A stretch of 15,796 bases of DNA from Candidatus Peregrinibacteria bacterium (lineage in GTDB: Bacteria; Patescibacteriota; Gracilibacteria; Peribacterales; Peribacteraceae), in contig VGKZ01000012.1 of assembly GCA_016866815.1 (NCBI GenBank), positions 1 to 15,796 of the forward strand, read 5' to 3'. Positions 7,781 to 14,876 of the stretch are shown piece after piece. Under the pieces are notes generated by a model that worked only from the letters and a program-made list of their open reading frames with translations, made no database searches and was not told the DNA's origin. Each line of letters begins with the position of its first letter. The first letter of the stretch is position 1. Position numbers and translations under genes: made by a program.

Positions 7781-9322
7781 CCGGAGTCCTGCGTCGAATA
7801 GTGTCACGACGACAATGACACCCACCGCGTGAATCGGCATGCTGCTGGGAAGAGCAAAACGGGATTCCGGCGGTATCGATATTGCGGTGACCAGTGTATG
7901 GATAACGACGGTACTCAGTACTATCAAAGCAAAACGCGCAACAGCCTGACTCACCGGAGTATGCACGAAAGACACATGTCGGAAACGAAAGTACCCTATG
8001 AAATATGTACAGAGTATGGCAAGAACAAACATAGTCACTGCAGTGGAAGTCGCAAGAGAGTGCAAGCGTCGCTGCACTGGATTTTCACAGCAGAGATACT
8101 GGAATGTCCGAGCAAACCTCCCATCGTACGTCAAAACTGCCGGGCGACCGTGCGGGTGTAGCGTCCGGAAGAAATCTGCATTCATAAGGATAAGTTGTGC
8201 GTAGAGTTCATTTGGATTTTCCCTGAACTTCAAATACTCCATACCGGCGATCCACCGCGGTGAAAGTAAAGCGGCTGCGTCTCTCAAAACGATACGAACA
8301 TAGCCGTACGGGTGCTGGTACATGATGCGGCGAGCAAGACTCATTGCGGCTATATCGACATCGTACACATCATGGAGTGTTGAATCTGACGTCAGTGTAT
8401 TGCCGGTTTTTTTTAATATTTCACGGGAAATATCCGTATGCATGACATGCCCGGCGCGCATGGAAAACACGGTACTCAATAGATCCGCATTGAGATTCGC
8501 ATCATCGACAAGCGCCGTATTTTTGTCGATCAGTTCTTCGGTCTTATACAAAAAGTGGATACCTTTTTGCGTATACCCGTGCCATTCTCCCATCAGAATG
8601 CCATTGCGGACATGCCACAGCCCCGGAGGCATCACAAGCAGCATGAGTGCGGCTGCATACCAAAACATCGTCGAGCGGACATACGGTGATCTTCGGGTGC
8701 GAATGATCAACAGACAAAGTGCCGGAACCCACATCAAAAGAAAGACGATGCCGATCGGCCGGACAAGGCAGGAAAGCCCAAGCAGAAAAAACCCGAGCAA
8801 GCCGATTCCGGAGCATGTCGTCCGGGACAATGCAAAAGCAACAAGGAGTGTGCCAGCAAAAACGACGTGCGCATACAGTGTATCGGAGAGGATCACCGTG
8901 CTATAGAAAAGTATGCGCATGGAAAACACCTCGATCAGAATGAATAACAATCCGGAAAGGAAACCCTTCCGAGAAGAATGGAATATCTCGCCGCAGAGAA
9001 GCGCAACGAGAGCTGCATTGATCATAAATAACAATCCGTGCATTAAAAGAACACCAACGGCAGGCTCGGAAGCGTACCCGGCAACCCGCAGCAACAAGGC
9101 AAACATGGGCGGTCGGTAGTTATCAGGATACGAGAAATGCAGCAGCGAAAACTGCTGACTCTGAAGTACATACACGCCGGTATCCGGCAAAGAATACCCG
9201 TAGGGGTACACTTGAAGAAAAGCCCACAATACGACAAGGGCAAATGCTGCAACAAGGCCGCTCCAGAAAAGTCGCACGGCATTCGTGCGCACGAAGGGAT
9301 GACGGAATATGGTGGATGTCAT
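7736..9322 (-). CDS. GT39/PMT-like polytopic membrane glycosyltransferase
   Basis: A 528-residue integral membrane protein of the GT-C kind. About ten hydrophobic segments are visible: the first at residues 19-39, a dense set from about 70 to 255, a long soluble part from about 260 to 440, and further helices at about 445-520. The first loop after helix 1 contains 'SLPDTGVYVLQSQQF' with D47, the acidic residue expected for the catalytic site of ArnT/PMT-like enzymes, and 'DNYRPPMFALLL' follows. Such enzymes transfer sugars from polyprenyl phosphate on the outer face of the membrane. I start it at 9322 because that ATG overlaps the stop of the ABC ATPase gene as ATGA; the frame is open further, to 9412, but inside that gene. 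A run of eight A codes for K-K within the soluble part. Confidence 0.82.
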   Translation of the reverse strand: MTSTIFRHPFVRTNAVRLFWSGLVAAFALVVLWAFLQVYPYGYSLPDTGVYVLQSQQFSLLHFSYPDNYRPPMFALLLRVAGYASEPAVGVLLMHGLLFMINAALVALLCGEIFHSSRKGFLSGLLFILIEVFSMRILFYSTVILSDTLYAHVVFAGTLLVAFALSRTTCSGIGLLGFFLLGLSCLVRPIGIVFLLMWVPALCLLIIRTRRSPYVRSTMFWYAAALMLLVMPPGLWHVRNGILMGEWHGYTQKGIHFLYKTEELIDKNTALVDDANLNADLLSTVFSMRAGHVMHTDISREILKKTGNTLTSDSTLHDVYDVDIAAMSLARRIMYQHPYGYVRIVLRDAAALLSPRWIAGMEYLKFRENPNELYAQLILMNADFFRTLHPHGRPAVLTYDGRFARTFQYLCCENPVQRRLHSLATSTAVTMFVLAILCTYFIGYFRFRHVSFVHTPVSQAVARFALIVLSTVVIHTLVTAISIPPESRFALPSSMPIHAVGVIVVVTLFDAGLRSLRRRIVQPKETLS

Positions 9323-10053
9323 ACGGAAGCAACTGCAAGCTGTTGTGGCCGAGGTGGACAAACGGCCTCTTTCGTGATCAGGCCGTTTTCCAGTGTGATC
9401 AACCTGTCGCACATCTTACTCAGTGCCTCCGGAAACTGCCCGACGAGAATCGCGGATTTTCCCTGGCTCTTCATTGCGTTCAACCTGTCTATGCACTTTT
9501 TCTGGAACGAAGCGTCGCCGACGGCAAACACTTCATCGATCAGATAGATATCGGATTCCAGAAATGCCGCTGCGGCAAACCCGAGGCGCATGCGCATGCC
9601 AACGCTAAAGCACTTGATGGGCACTTCTCTGTGGGAATCGATGTCCGCGAACTCAAGAATGGCGGGCATCATGTCGCGTATTTCACGATTCGAGAGCCCC
9701 TGCAACACTCCATGCATGTGAATATTCTCCTCCGCACACCGTTCCGGATGAAATCCGACACCAAGCTCAAAAAAACACGACATGTGACCGTTGCGATGCA
9801 CCGTACCGCTGTCCGGAGACATCAGGCCGGCGAGAATCCTGAGCAATGTGGTCTTACCGCTGCCGTTATGCCCCATAATCCCGAGCCACTCTCCACGCTT
9901 CAGCGACACACTGACTCCCCGCAGGGCATCGTGATGCCATTTCTTCCGGTGTACCTTCCACCGTATGACGTGATCCTGCAGGAATTGAATCGGCACGGCA
10001 TACTGCTCAAAGCTCTTGCGGACATCGGTGCAGGAAAGGACGCAGTCTTCCAT
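9319..10053 (-). CDS. ABC transporter ATPase, polysaccharide export (Wzt/TagH type, short)
   Basis: 244 residues. Walker A is 'GHNGSGKTT' (61-69), the Q-loop region is 'FFELGVGFHPE' (94-104), the signature is 'FSVGMRMRLGFA' (149-160; SVGM in place of LSGGQ, usual for this family), and Walker B is 'IYLIDE' (169-174) followed by 'VFAVGD'. The long N-terminal lead-in before 'LRGVSVSLKRGEWLGI' and 'AENI-h-G' style text after the Q-loop are typical of O-antigen and teichoic-acid exporters. It ends soon after the D/H-loop region, so it lacks the C-terminal carbohydrate-binding domain of long Wzt proteins. The H-loop reads 'ILVGQFPEAL', with Q206 where the switch histidine is expected. It lies 44 bp after the permease gene and overlaps the next start by 4 bp. 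GTG and TTG codons upstream are alternative starts. Confidence 0.9.
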   Translation of the reverse strand: MEDCVLSCTDVRKSFEQYAVPIQFLQDHVIRWKVHRKKWHHDALRGVSVSLKRGEWLGIMGHNGSGKTTLLRILAGLMSPDSGTVHRNGHMSCFFELGVGFHPERCAEENIHMHGVLQGLSNREIRDMMPAILEFADIDSHREVPIKCFSVGMRMRLGFAAAAFLESDIYLIDEVFAVGDASFQKKCIDRLNAMKSQGKSAILVGQFPEALSKMCDRLITLENGLITKEAVCPPRPQQLAVASV

Positions 10054-10097
10054 CGGGGACCACTCTAGCACGGACAAGCCGCCGTCAAACGTCTCTT

Positions 10098-10940
10098 CTA
10101 GTACTCCTCGATGAAGTACGGGCTGCGCTTGCGGAAGATACGTATGCCGTAGAAAAATATTGCGACGCAAATGATGGTAAACGCAAGAAGATGCTCGAGA
10201 CTCGGCACACCGGATGTGTCGGAATAGAGCAGAATCCGCCGCGCATCGAGCATGAGCAGGGAGAGCGGCTGGAACTGAACAAAGCCGTCGAAAATCCGCG
10301 TGAGGGTCGGATACCCGAATTCGTCGACAAATTTCAGAAATGACTGCCACATCGGCCCCTCCGAAGGGTGCTGGTAAAAAATAGGGGTGAGCCAGAAAAG
10401 CACGTAGAGAACGAGCGACCAAAGATGCTCGATATCACGGTACTTGAGGGAGTACGCACTCAGAATGGTGCCTACACCGAGCGCAATAAGCGTCATCTGC
10501 ACAAGAAGGAGCGGCAGCAGGAGATAACTCCACCCCGGGAGAACGTCAAACAGCAATGAAAATGCGACAAAGATGAGCAGGTACGTGAGAAATACGATGA
10601 GGTTGGTCCACCCCACCATGAAGACGAGGAGGATTCTCGGAAACGCGATCTTACTGACAATTCCCTGCTTTTGCTGCAGCATGACGACGCATCCGGTTGT
10701 CGTATTCGCAAAGTGCTCGAAGATGATGATGCCGAGAAAAAGGTACAGGGGATAATGATGAATGCCCTGACTGACGAACGGACGAGTGACGTAGTAAATG
10801 ACAATGAATTTCACAACCGGACCGATGAGAGACCACAGGTATCCGAGTACCGAACCATGGTACTTCAAGACGAAATCATGCCAACCGACGATCATTACCG
10901 TCGTACAGGCTCTCCATAGAGTGAACCGTCTTTGAGGCAT
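10098..10940 (-). CDS. ABC-2 type permease, polysaccharide export (Wzm/TagG type)
   Basis: 280 residues with about six membrane helices. The N-terminal amphipathic segment 'WHDFVLKYHGSVLGYLWSLI' (20-39) is the conserved ABC-2 exporter motif (…l.lRYk.S.LG.lW.li.P). Further hydrophobic blocks include 'FIVIYYV', 'YPLYLFLGIIIFEHFA', 'LIVFLTYLLIFVAFSLLF', 'YLLLPLLLVQMTLIALGVG', 'LWSLVLYVLFWLTPIFY' and a last helix before the cytoplasmic end RKRSPYFIEEY. It forms the export channel with the downstream ATPase. I chose the ATG at 10940 because an extended -10 (TGCTACCAT) lies six bases before it; an ATG at 10967 would add nine residues. Confidence 0.88.
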   Translation of the reverse strand: MPQRRFTLWRACTTVMIVGWHDFVLKYHGSVLGYLWSLIGPVVKFIVIYYVTRPFVSQGIHHYPLYLFLGIIIFEHFANTTTGCVVMLQQKQGIVSKIAFPRILLVFMVGWTNLIVFLTYLLIFVAFSLLFDVLPGWSYLLLPLLLVQMTLIALGVGTILSAYSLKYRDIEHLWSLVLYVLFWLTPIFYQHPSEGPMWQSFLKFVDEFGYPTLTRIFDGFVQFQPLSLLMLDARRILLYSDTSGVPSLEHLLAFTIICVAIFFYGIRIFRKRSPYFIEEY

Positions 10941-10946
10941 GCAGCA

Positions 10947-10955
10947 ATGGTAGCA
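10947..10955 (-). promoter_or_regulatory. Extended -10 box upstream of the export operon
   Basis: On the minus strand TGCTACCAT (TGn plus a 4/6 -10 hexamer) ends six bases before the ATG at 10940, which would give a leaderless transcript. No convincing -35 box is seen, and if the ATG at 10967 is used this element lies inside the gene. The evidence is positional and weak. Confidence 0.3.
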
Positions 10956-11016
10956 TGTTTGGTGCATGCGTTGCTTTACTGTTGGTTGCTAACGCCGCAA
11001 TAAAAACATATGACAA

Positions 11017-11058
11017 CAACTAACAACTAACAACTAACAACCAACAGCTAACAGCTTA
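11017..11058. repeat. Heptanucleotide tandem repeat (CAACTAA)6, degenerate
   Basis: Six consecutive 7-bp units: three perfect CAACTAA (11017-11037), then CAACCAA, CAGCTAA and CAGCTTA, so divergence grows toward the gene. On the minus strand the unit reads TTAGTTG and includes the stop codon (TAG, 11048-11050) and the last codons of the metallo-hydrolase. A partial inverted copy, TGTTGGTTG at 10980-10988, pairs with CAACCAACA at 11038-11046. The unit length preserves neither reading frame nor a terminator structure. Confidence 0.85.
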
Positions 11059-12466
11059 TCACTTCTTCCCGCTCCGGCATCAATACCTGCATGGCGGGAC
11101 GAACATGCCGCATACGTTCCGCAAAAGGCTCCATCTGCGCCAACTCGCCGTGAACGAGAATGAGCCTTTGAACACCCTGCGTCGAATAGACGAAATTATC
11201 GAGATCGTTCATATCTGCGTGACCGGAATATGCGTTGATGTACACGGTTTCAGCGCGCTTGCGGTACATGCGATCGAAAATTTTCACTTCCGTGATCGTG
11301 GGATCAATCACCCTCCTTCCGAGCGTATCATCGGCCATGAAGCCAACGGCTATGACGGTATTGCGCTCATTTTCGATCTCGTTTTTGAGGTGATGGCGGA
11401 TACGGCCCGCCTCGCACATACCCGAACCCGCCATGATGATCATGGGGCCGGGGGTTCCGTTCAGGGCTTTGCTCTCTTCGGGAGTTTCCGTGTAGCGCAC
11501 GAGGGAAAACTGGAAAGGATTGTGGGCTCTGCCGAGGAATTGGTCGTACATCTTCTGGTCATAGCACTCCGGGTGCTTCATGAAGACATCGGTGACTTTG
11601 GACGCCAGGGGCGAATCGATGACGATCGGTATCGCGGGGATTTCCTTCGCATCCCACAGAAGATGCAGGTCATAGACGATCTCCTGCGTCCGCTCCAATG
11701 AGAACGCCGGAATCAGTACTTTTCCGCCGCGCTTTGCCGTGCGGATGATCACATCCCGCAGCGCATGCTTCGCGCTCTCAACATCTTCGTGTTGACGATT
11801 GCCGTACGTACTTTCGCATATGAGCGTCTCCACTTCGGGCATCGGTGCAGGATCGCGGATGATCGGCAGCATGGAGCGGCCGAGGTCACCCGAAAATCCC
11901 ACACGCTTCGTCCTGCCGTCCTCTTCAATTTCAAGAACGATCATCGCGGCACCCACAATGTGCCCTGCATCCAGGAACATCGCGCGAACGCCGGCGCACA
12001 CAGAGAACCAATCGTTATAATTGCATCCTGTGAAATGCCGCATGCATTCTCCAGCGTCTTTTTGCGTATAGAGCGGACCGTCACACTTCACCATGGATTC
12101 CTTTAGGTGCTTACAGAAGAATTCTTCGTCCTTTTCGTTGATGTAGGCGCTGTCCTTGAGCATCACCGCTGCAAGATCCTTCGTCGCATACGTACAGTAA
12201 ATAGGCGCCTTCCATCCTCTCTTGTGCAACAGAGGAACCCTGCCGACATGATCGGCATGTGCATGGGTCAAAATCATCGCATCCATGTCCTTCGGCTCGA
12301 AGGCAAACTGGACATTCTTCACGGCGGCCTCCTGGCGGTGCCCCTGAAACAGACCGCAATCGAGGAGAATTCTCCGCTCACGGGGATACCTGGACGATGC
12401 ATCGATTCTGATTTCATGGCATGTGCCGGTTACTTCCCGTGCCGCGCCGTGCGGGATAATTTTCAT
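11048..12466 (-). CDS. Beta-CASP metallo-beta-lactamase-fold hydrolase (RNase-like)
   Basis: 472 residues. The zinc-binding core is complete: 'THAHADH' (67-73; H68, H70, D72, H73), 'DAGHIVGA' with H169, and 'SGDLGR' with D194. The beta-CASP part has motif A 'CESTYGNR' (E218), 'KVLIPAFSLERTQEI' (249-263), 'IIMAGSGMCEAGRIRHHLKN' (343-362) and 'YSGHAD' (413-418), and the RNA-specificity domain ends with 'LVHGE' (H439). This is the CPSF73-like bacterial family of RNA-processing or RNA-degrading enzymes; the cellular substrate is not known from sequence. The ATG at 12466 has AGGA six bases upstream, one of the few good Shine-Dalgarno sites here, and the leader is about 40 nt. The 3' end runs into the heptanucleotide repeat. 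Confidence 0.93.
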   Translation of the reverse strand: MKIIPHGAAREVTGTCHEIRIDASSRYPRERRILLDCGLFQGHRQEAAVKNVQFAFEPKDMDAMILTHAHADHVGRVPLLHKRGWKAPIYCTYATKDLAAVMLKDSAYINEKDEEFFCKHLKESMVKCDGPLYTQKDAGECMRHFTGCNYNDWFSVCAGVRAMFLDAGHIVGAAMIVLEIEEDGRTKRVGFSGDLGRSMLPIIRDPAPMPEVETLICESTYGNRQHEDVESAKHALRDVIIRTAKRGGKVLIPAFSLERTQEIVYDLHLLWDAKEIPAIPIVIDSPLASKVTDVFMKHPECYDQKMYDQFLGRAHNPFQFSLVRYTETPEESKALNGTPGPMIIMAGSGMCEAGRIRHHLKNEIENERNTVIAVGFMADDTLGRRVIDPTITEVKIFDRMYRKRAETVYINAYSGHADMNDLDNFVYSTQGVQRLILVHGELAQMEPFAERMRHVRPAMQVLMPEREEVISC

Positions 12467-12513
12467 AGAATGTCCTGACGAACTGGATAAAACGCATGGC
12501 TTTCTGTCCTCAT

Positions 12514-12519
12514 ATTATA
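12514..12519 (-). promoter_or_regulatory. -10 box of the beta-CASP hydrolase gene
   Basis: A perfect TATAAT on the minus strand, 47 bases before the ATG at 12466, in a short AT-rich divergent region. The T-rich bases upstream contain no clear TTGACA at 16-18 bp. This gene has a real leader with a Shine-Dalgarno site, unlike the leaderless-type genes around it. Confidence 0.5.
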
Positions 12520-12552
12520 GCCTAAAAAAGTGCAAAAAGGTACCCACGACAC

Positions 12553-12558
12553 TATAGT
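12553..12558 (+). promoter_or_regulatory. -10 box of the CAP-protein gene (leaderless type)
   Basis: TATAGT (5/6 to consensus) is followed by exactly nine bases and the ATG at 12568, the same spacing as at 843 and 1168. The -35 region is poor (GTGCAA at 17 bp). No Shine-Dalgarno site lies between it and the start codon. Confidence 0.4.
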
Positions 12559-12567
12559 AGCATTTCC

Positions 12568-13281
12568 ATGCGACGGGTTATTTGCAGCGTCTTGGCATTC
12601 CTCGCCGTCACATCGATGGGCACCGTTTCCGTGAGTGCCACATCCGTCCTGCACGCGAGTCCGGGGGTGCAATCCCTCACCACACGGGTAGAGCAGAGGC
12701 GCCTGGAACGGCACATGGAAGACCGGCGTTCCACATTACGGAGCATATCGTCACGGCCTTCCCGCAGAAGTAGTTCCGCATCCTCCATTCGGTCACTTCT
12801 CCAGCGAAGAGAGATGCGCACACGGGTACGCTTGCAGCCGACACAATCAGACACAATGACGACAAACCTGCTTGAGGCGATCAATATCGAGCGCGCCGTA
12901 CAGGCTCACACCGCGCTGACGTTGAACGCACAACTATCATTGTCCGCACAGCGCCATGCGGAAGACATGATTGCGAGGGATTACTTCGCACATGAGAATC
13001 CGGAAGGTTTGCGCGTCGGAGACCGCGTGCGTGCGACAGGCTACGGGGACTTGAATGCCCAGAAGTGCAGGTGTTCCTACCGCATCAGCATCGCGGAAAA
13101 TCTCGCAAAGGGGCAAAAATTCGTCAACCATGTCATCCAGTCATGGCTGGATTCGCCGAAACATCGCGAAGCGCTGCTCGCCGACGTCTATGACGAAGTC
13201 GGCATCGGCATCGCGGGCGACGTGTGGGTACTGAACTTCGGAGGAATCGAAATCAATAGCGGGACGAGCACGCAACAGTAA
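12568..13281 (+). CDS. Secreted CAP/SCP-domain protein (YkwD-like)
   Basis: 237 residues. An N-terminal signal peptide is visible: RR at positions 2-3, a hydrophobic core 'VICSVLAFLAVTSMGTV', and a small-residue cleavage region near 'SVSA' (21-24). Residues about 35-95 form a low-complexity linker rich in Arg and Ser (for example 'SISSRPSRRSSSASSIRS'). The CAP domain spans about 100-230: 'LLEAINIERA', H130 in 'SAQRHAEDMI', 'FAHENPEG' (140-147), 'IAENLAKG' with E177, and 'SWLDSPKHREALL' with H199, the residues that form the usual CAP cavity. C167 and C169 are close together. Bacterial CAP proteins are exported and mostly of unknown function. Its TAA is two bases from the stop of the convergent pseudouridine synthase gene. 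Confidence 0.9.
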   Translation: MRRVICSVLAFLAVTSMGTVSVSATSVLHASPGVQSLTTRVEQRRLERHMEDRRSTLRSISSRPSRRSSSASSIRSLLQRREMRTRVRLQPTQSDTMTTNLLEAINIERAVQAHTALTLNAQLSLSAQRHAEDMIARDYFAHENPEGLRVGDRVRATGYGDLNAQKCRCSYRISIAENLAKGQKFVNHVIQSWLDSPKHREALLADVYDEVGIGIAGDVWVLNFGGIEINSGTSTQQ

Positions 13282-13283
13282 TA

Positions 13284-13997
13284 TCAGGTGATCTCAACGG
13301 CTTGCAGTAGGGTATCTACCTCATTCTGTTCCAGAGCACGCAACTCTCCCGTCTTCAGCGTATCGTTCTGCAGGGTCATGATCCGAACGCGTCTGAGATC
13401 CCGCAACGGCGCCCCCACCTTCTGACACATACGACGAATCTGCCTGTTTCTACCTTCTGTGAGGATGATGCGAAACGTATCTTCCGCAACCTTTTTCACT
13501 TTGGCAGGTTTTGTTTTGGATCCGTCAATCATGACCCCGCGCATCAATTTCAATAATTGACCTTCGGTCACCGGATCGGTCGTGCGTACTTCGTACTCTT
13601 TCTCGTGATCGAACTTCGGGTGCGTCAACCGGTACGCCAACACTCCATCATTCGTCAGAAGCAACAAACCGGATGTGTCTTTATCCAATCGGCCAACAGG
13701 AAAAATTTTGCCGCGCAACTCGGCTGGAAGAAGATCCTGCACGGTTTTCTGTCCGGGCATGTTGGCATTCGTCGTGACCACGCCAACGGGCTTATGCATG
13801 ATGTAATAGAGCATTTCTTTTCTGGCTTCGATCACCGCGCCGTCGACTTCGATACTATCCGTCTCCGGGTCTGCCTTTTGACCGATGACTGCAGTCACTC
13901 CGTTGACCTTCACCAAGCCCTTTTCGATGTACTCCTCGGCCTTGCGTCGGGAACAAATGCCGCGCGCGGAGAGGATTTTCTGGAGACGTTCCTGCAT
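13284..13997 (-). CDS. rluB: rRNA pseudouridine synthase, RluB/RsuA family
   Basis: 237 residues. An N-terminal S4 RNA-binding domain 'RLQKILSARGICSRRKAEEY' (4-23) is followed by 'VKVNGVTA' and 'ADPETDSIEVDG'. The catalytic domain starts at 'YYIMHKPVGVVTT' (64-76) and contains 'GRLDKDTSGLLLLTNDG' (102-118) with the catalytic D105; 'EGRNRQIRRMC' near the C-terminus is the family's conserved RNA-contact motif. It isomerises a uridine in ribosomal RNA; RluB-type (23S) is the best guess, but RsuA, RluE and RluF share these motifs. The frame is open up to 14174; I start it at 13997 because the S4 domain begins there and TACAAT lies six bases upstream. The start region is overlapped by the transposase frame. 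Confidence 0.92.
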   Translation of the reverse strand: MQERLQKILSARGICSRRKAEEYIEKGLVKVNGVTAVIGQKADPETDSIEVDGAVIEARKEMLYYIMHKPVGVVTTNANMPGQKTVQDLLPAELRGKIFPVGRLDKDTSGLLLLTNDGVLAYRLTHPKFDHEKEYEVRTTDPVTEGQLLKLMRGVMIDGSKTKPAKVKKVAEDTFRIILTEGRNRQIRRMCQKVGAPLRDLRRVRIMTLQNDTLKTGELRALEQNEVDTLLQAVEIT

Positions 13998-14562
13998 GTC
14001 TGTATTGTAGGCGATCGAGATGCCATTGCCACGGATTGCATTGAATATAGGTGCGGATACGATCCAAGGCGTCCTTATCGCGAATGATACGGTCGTGAAA
14101 CCGCGGTTGCCACGCAAAACCGGCAATACCCATCGCACGAATGCGTTTGGTGGATACGGATTTGCATTGCGCAATAATCGATCCCAATGATCCGGCCGGA
14201 CGACGGGGTAATGGGATACATAAACGTATCGCCGTAGAGACGCACCGCCGGTGCGTCTCTACCACCGACGTAACGGGATAATTATCGTCAATGACAATGA
14301 TCCCATGAATATGGTCGGGCATAACCACAAATGCATCCAACGTAATATTGGATCGAACCAACGCCGTTTTTTGCCATTCATCACATACCACCACCCCCGC
14401 ATCCGACAAACACATATATCCATTGCGTATATATCCAAACCATGGAATCCGATTTTTGGTACACATCGTAATAAAATACCACCCACATGATGCGTAATCA
14501 TGTCCACGCATCCGTGCGGATTGAATCCGGTATTTCCCACGAAACAACGCGCCATCATCCAT
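13855..14562 (-). CDS. REP-associated tyrosine transposase (Y1/HUH, IS200-like)
   Basis: 235 residues from the ATG at 14562. The family hallmarks are 'FRGKYRIQSARMRGHDY' (7-23), 'GWYFITMCTKNR' (27-38), the HUH motif 'VMPDHIHGIIVI' (80-91; H84, H86), 'GSLGSIIAQCKSVSTKRI' (124-141), 'WQPRFHDRIIRD' and 'IRTYIQCNPWQW' with Y172 the likely nucleophile. Such single-domain enzymes nick and join DNA at REP palindromes. The domain ends near residue 184; the last ~50 residues read a second frame through the start of the pseudouridine synthase gene (143-bp overlap) and look like read-through rather than native sequence. The frame is open to 14628, but the domain begins at 14562 and the extension looks non-protein-like. 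A perfect palindrome lies inside the gene. Confidence 0.85.
   Translation of the reverse strand: MDDGALFRGKYRIQSARMRGHDYASCGWYFITMCTKNRIPWFGYIRNGYMCLSDAGVVVCDEWQKTALVRSNITLDAFVVMPDHIHGIIVIDDNYPVTSVVETHRRCVSTAIRLCIPLPRRPAGSLGSIIAQCKSVSTKRIRAMGIAGFAWQPRFHDRIIRDKDALDRIRTYIQCNPWQWHLDRLQYRHAGTSPENPLRARHLFPTQGRGVHRKGLGEGQRSDCSHRSKGRPGDG
14004..14032 (-). promoter_or_regulatory. Promoter of the pseudouridine synthase gene, inside the transposase frame
   Basis: On the minus strand GTGGCA (14032-14027, 4/6) and TACAAT (14009-14004, 5/6) are 17 bp apart. The -10 ends six bases before the ATG at 13997, so the message would start at the start codon. The boxes lie within the coding frame of the transposase, on the same strand. 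Confidence 0.5.
14234..14262. repeat. REP-like perfect palindrome inside the transposase gene
   Basis: GTAGAGACGCACC (14234-14246) is followed by the three bases GCC and its exact complement GGTGCGTCTCTAC (14250-14262): a 13-bp stem with a 3-nt loop. This GTAGAGACG-type palindrome is the kind of REP element that RAYT transposases act on. Read in the transposase frame it encodes VETHRRCVST in the variable linker between the HUH motif and the GSLGSII block, keeping the frame open. Confidence 0.85.
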
Positions 14563-14822
14563 GGCGCCGACGAATACAATGACGAACGTACCGTTGCAAT
14601 ACCGCCAAATATTCCATTTCCTCATCATGGTTTTTCGACTGCAGGATATGGCGATGCAGCAATGAAATATGATCCGAAAATTTCTCCGGAGAGAGCAGCC
14701 GGATATGGAACGCGAGTCTAGGCATGCAAAAGGCTCCCCAGTACAGCAGCCGGAACAGCCGATGGGGATACCGTTGCATCAATGATCTGCGTACCCATTT
14801 TCAATTCATCCCTTTGTAGAAA
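14563..14822. other. Intergenic region with a weak ORF between transposase and SLH terminator
   Basis: I see no confident gene here. On the minus strand a frame from the ATG at 14779 (TTG at 14782) to the TGA at 14555-14557 would give 74 residues, including 'LAFHIRLLSPEKFSDHISLL' and 'DEEMEYLAVLQRYVRH', and its stop overlaps the transposase ATG by eight bases. It is richer in protein-like text than the competing transposase extension, so it may be a gene or a gene remnant, but it has no family I know and no ribosome site. Confidence 0.3.
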
Positions 14823-14823
14823 C

Positions 14824-14856
14824 AAAAAAACCCGTTCCATGCGGTGACGGAACGGG
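14824..14856 (-). terminator. Intrinsic terminator of the SLH protein gene
   Basis: Read on the minus strand: CCCGTTCC, a 10-base loop, GGAACGGG, then seven T (the seven A at 14824-14830 on plus). The 8-bp GC-rich stem and immediate T tract are a textbook rho-independent terminator. It lies 20 bases after the SLH stop codon at 14877-14879. Confidence 0.92.
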
Positions 14857-14876
14857 TCGAATGCGAAGGGAATTCC

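Noticed and set aside
8407..8414. Run of eight A (minus strand) inside the GT39 gene as a frameshift or slippage site
   Set aside because: The reading frame continues intact on both sides with protein-like text, so there is no sign that it matters.
9244..10068. Plus-strand frame of 274 codons opposite the ABC ATPase
   Set aside because: The minus strand encodes a full set of Walker and signature motifs; the plus frame has none.
11011..11060. Heptamer array as a CRISPR array
   Set aside because: Units are 7 bp and contiguous, with no spacers and no cas genes nearby.
14234..14262. Palindrome as a terminator
   Set aside because: It has a strong stem but no T tract on either side and lies in the middle of a coding frame.
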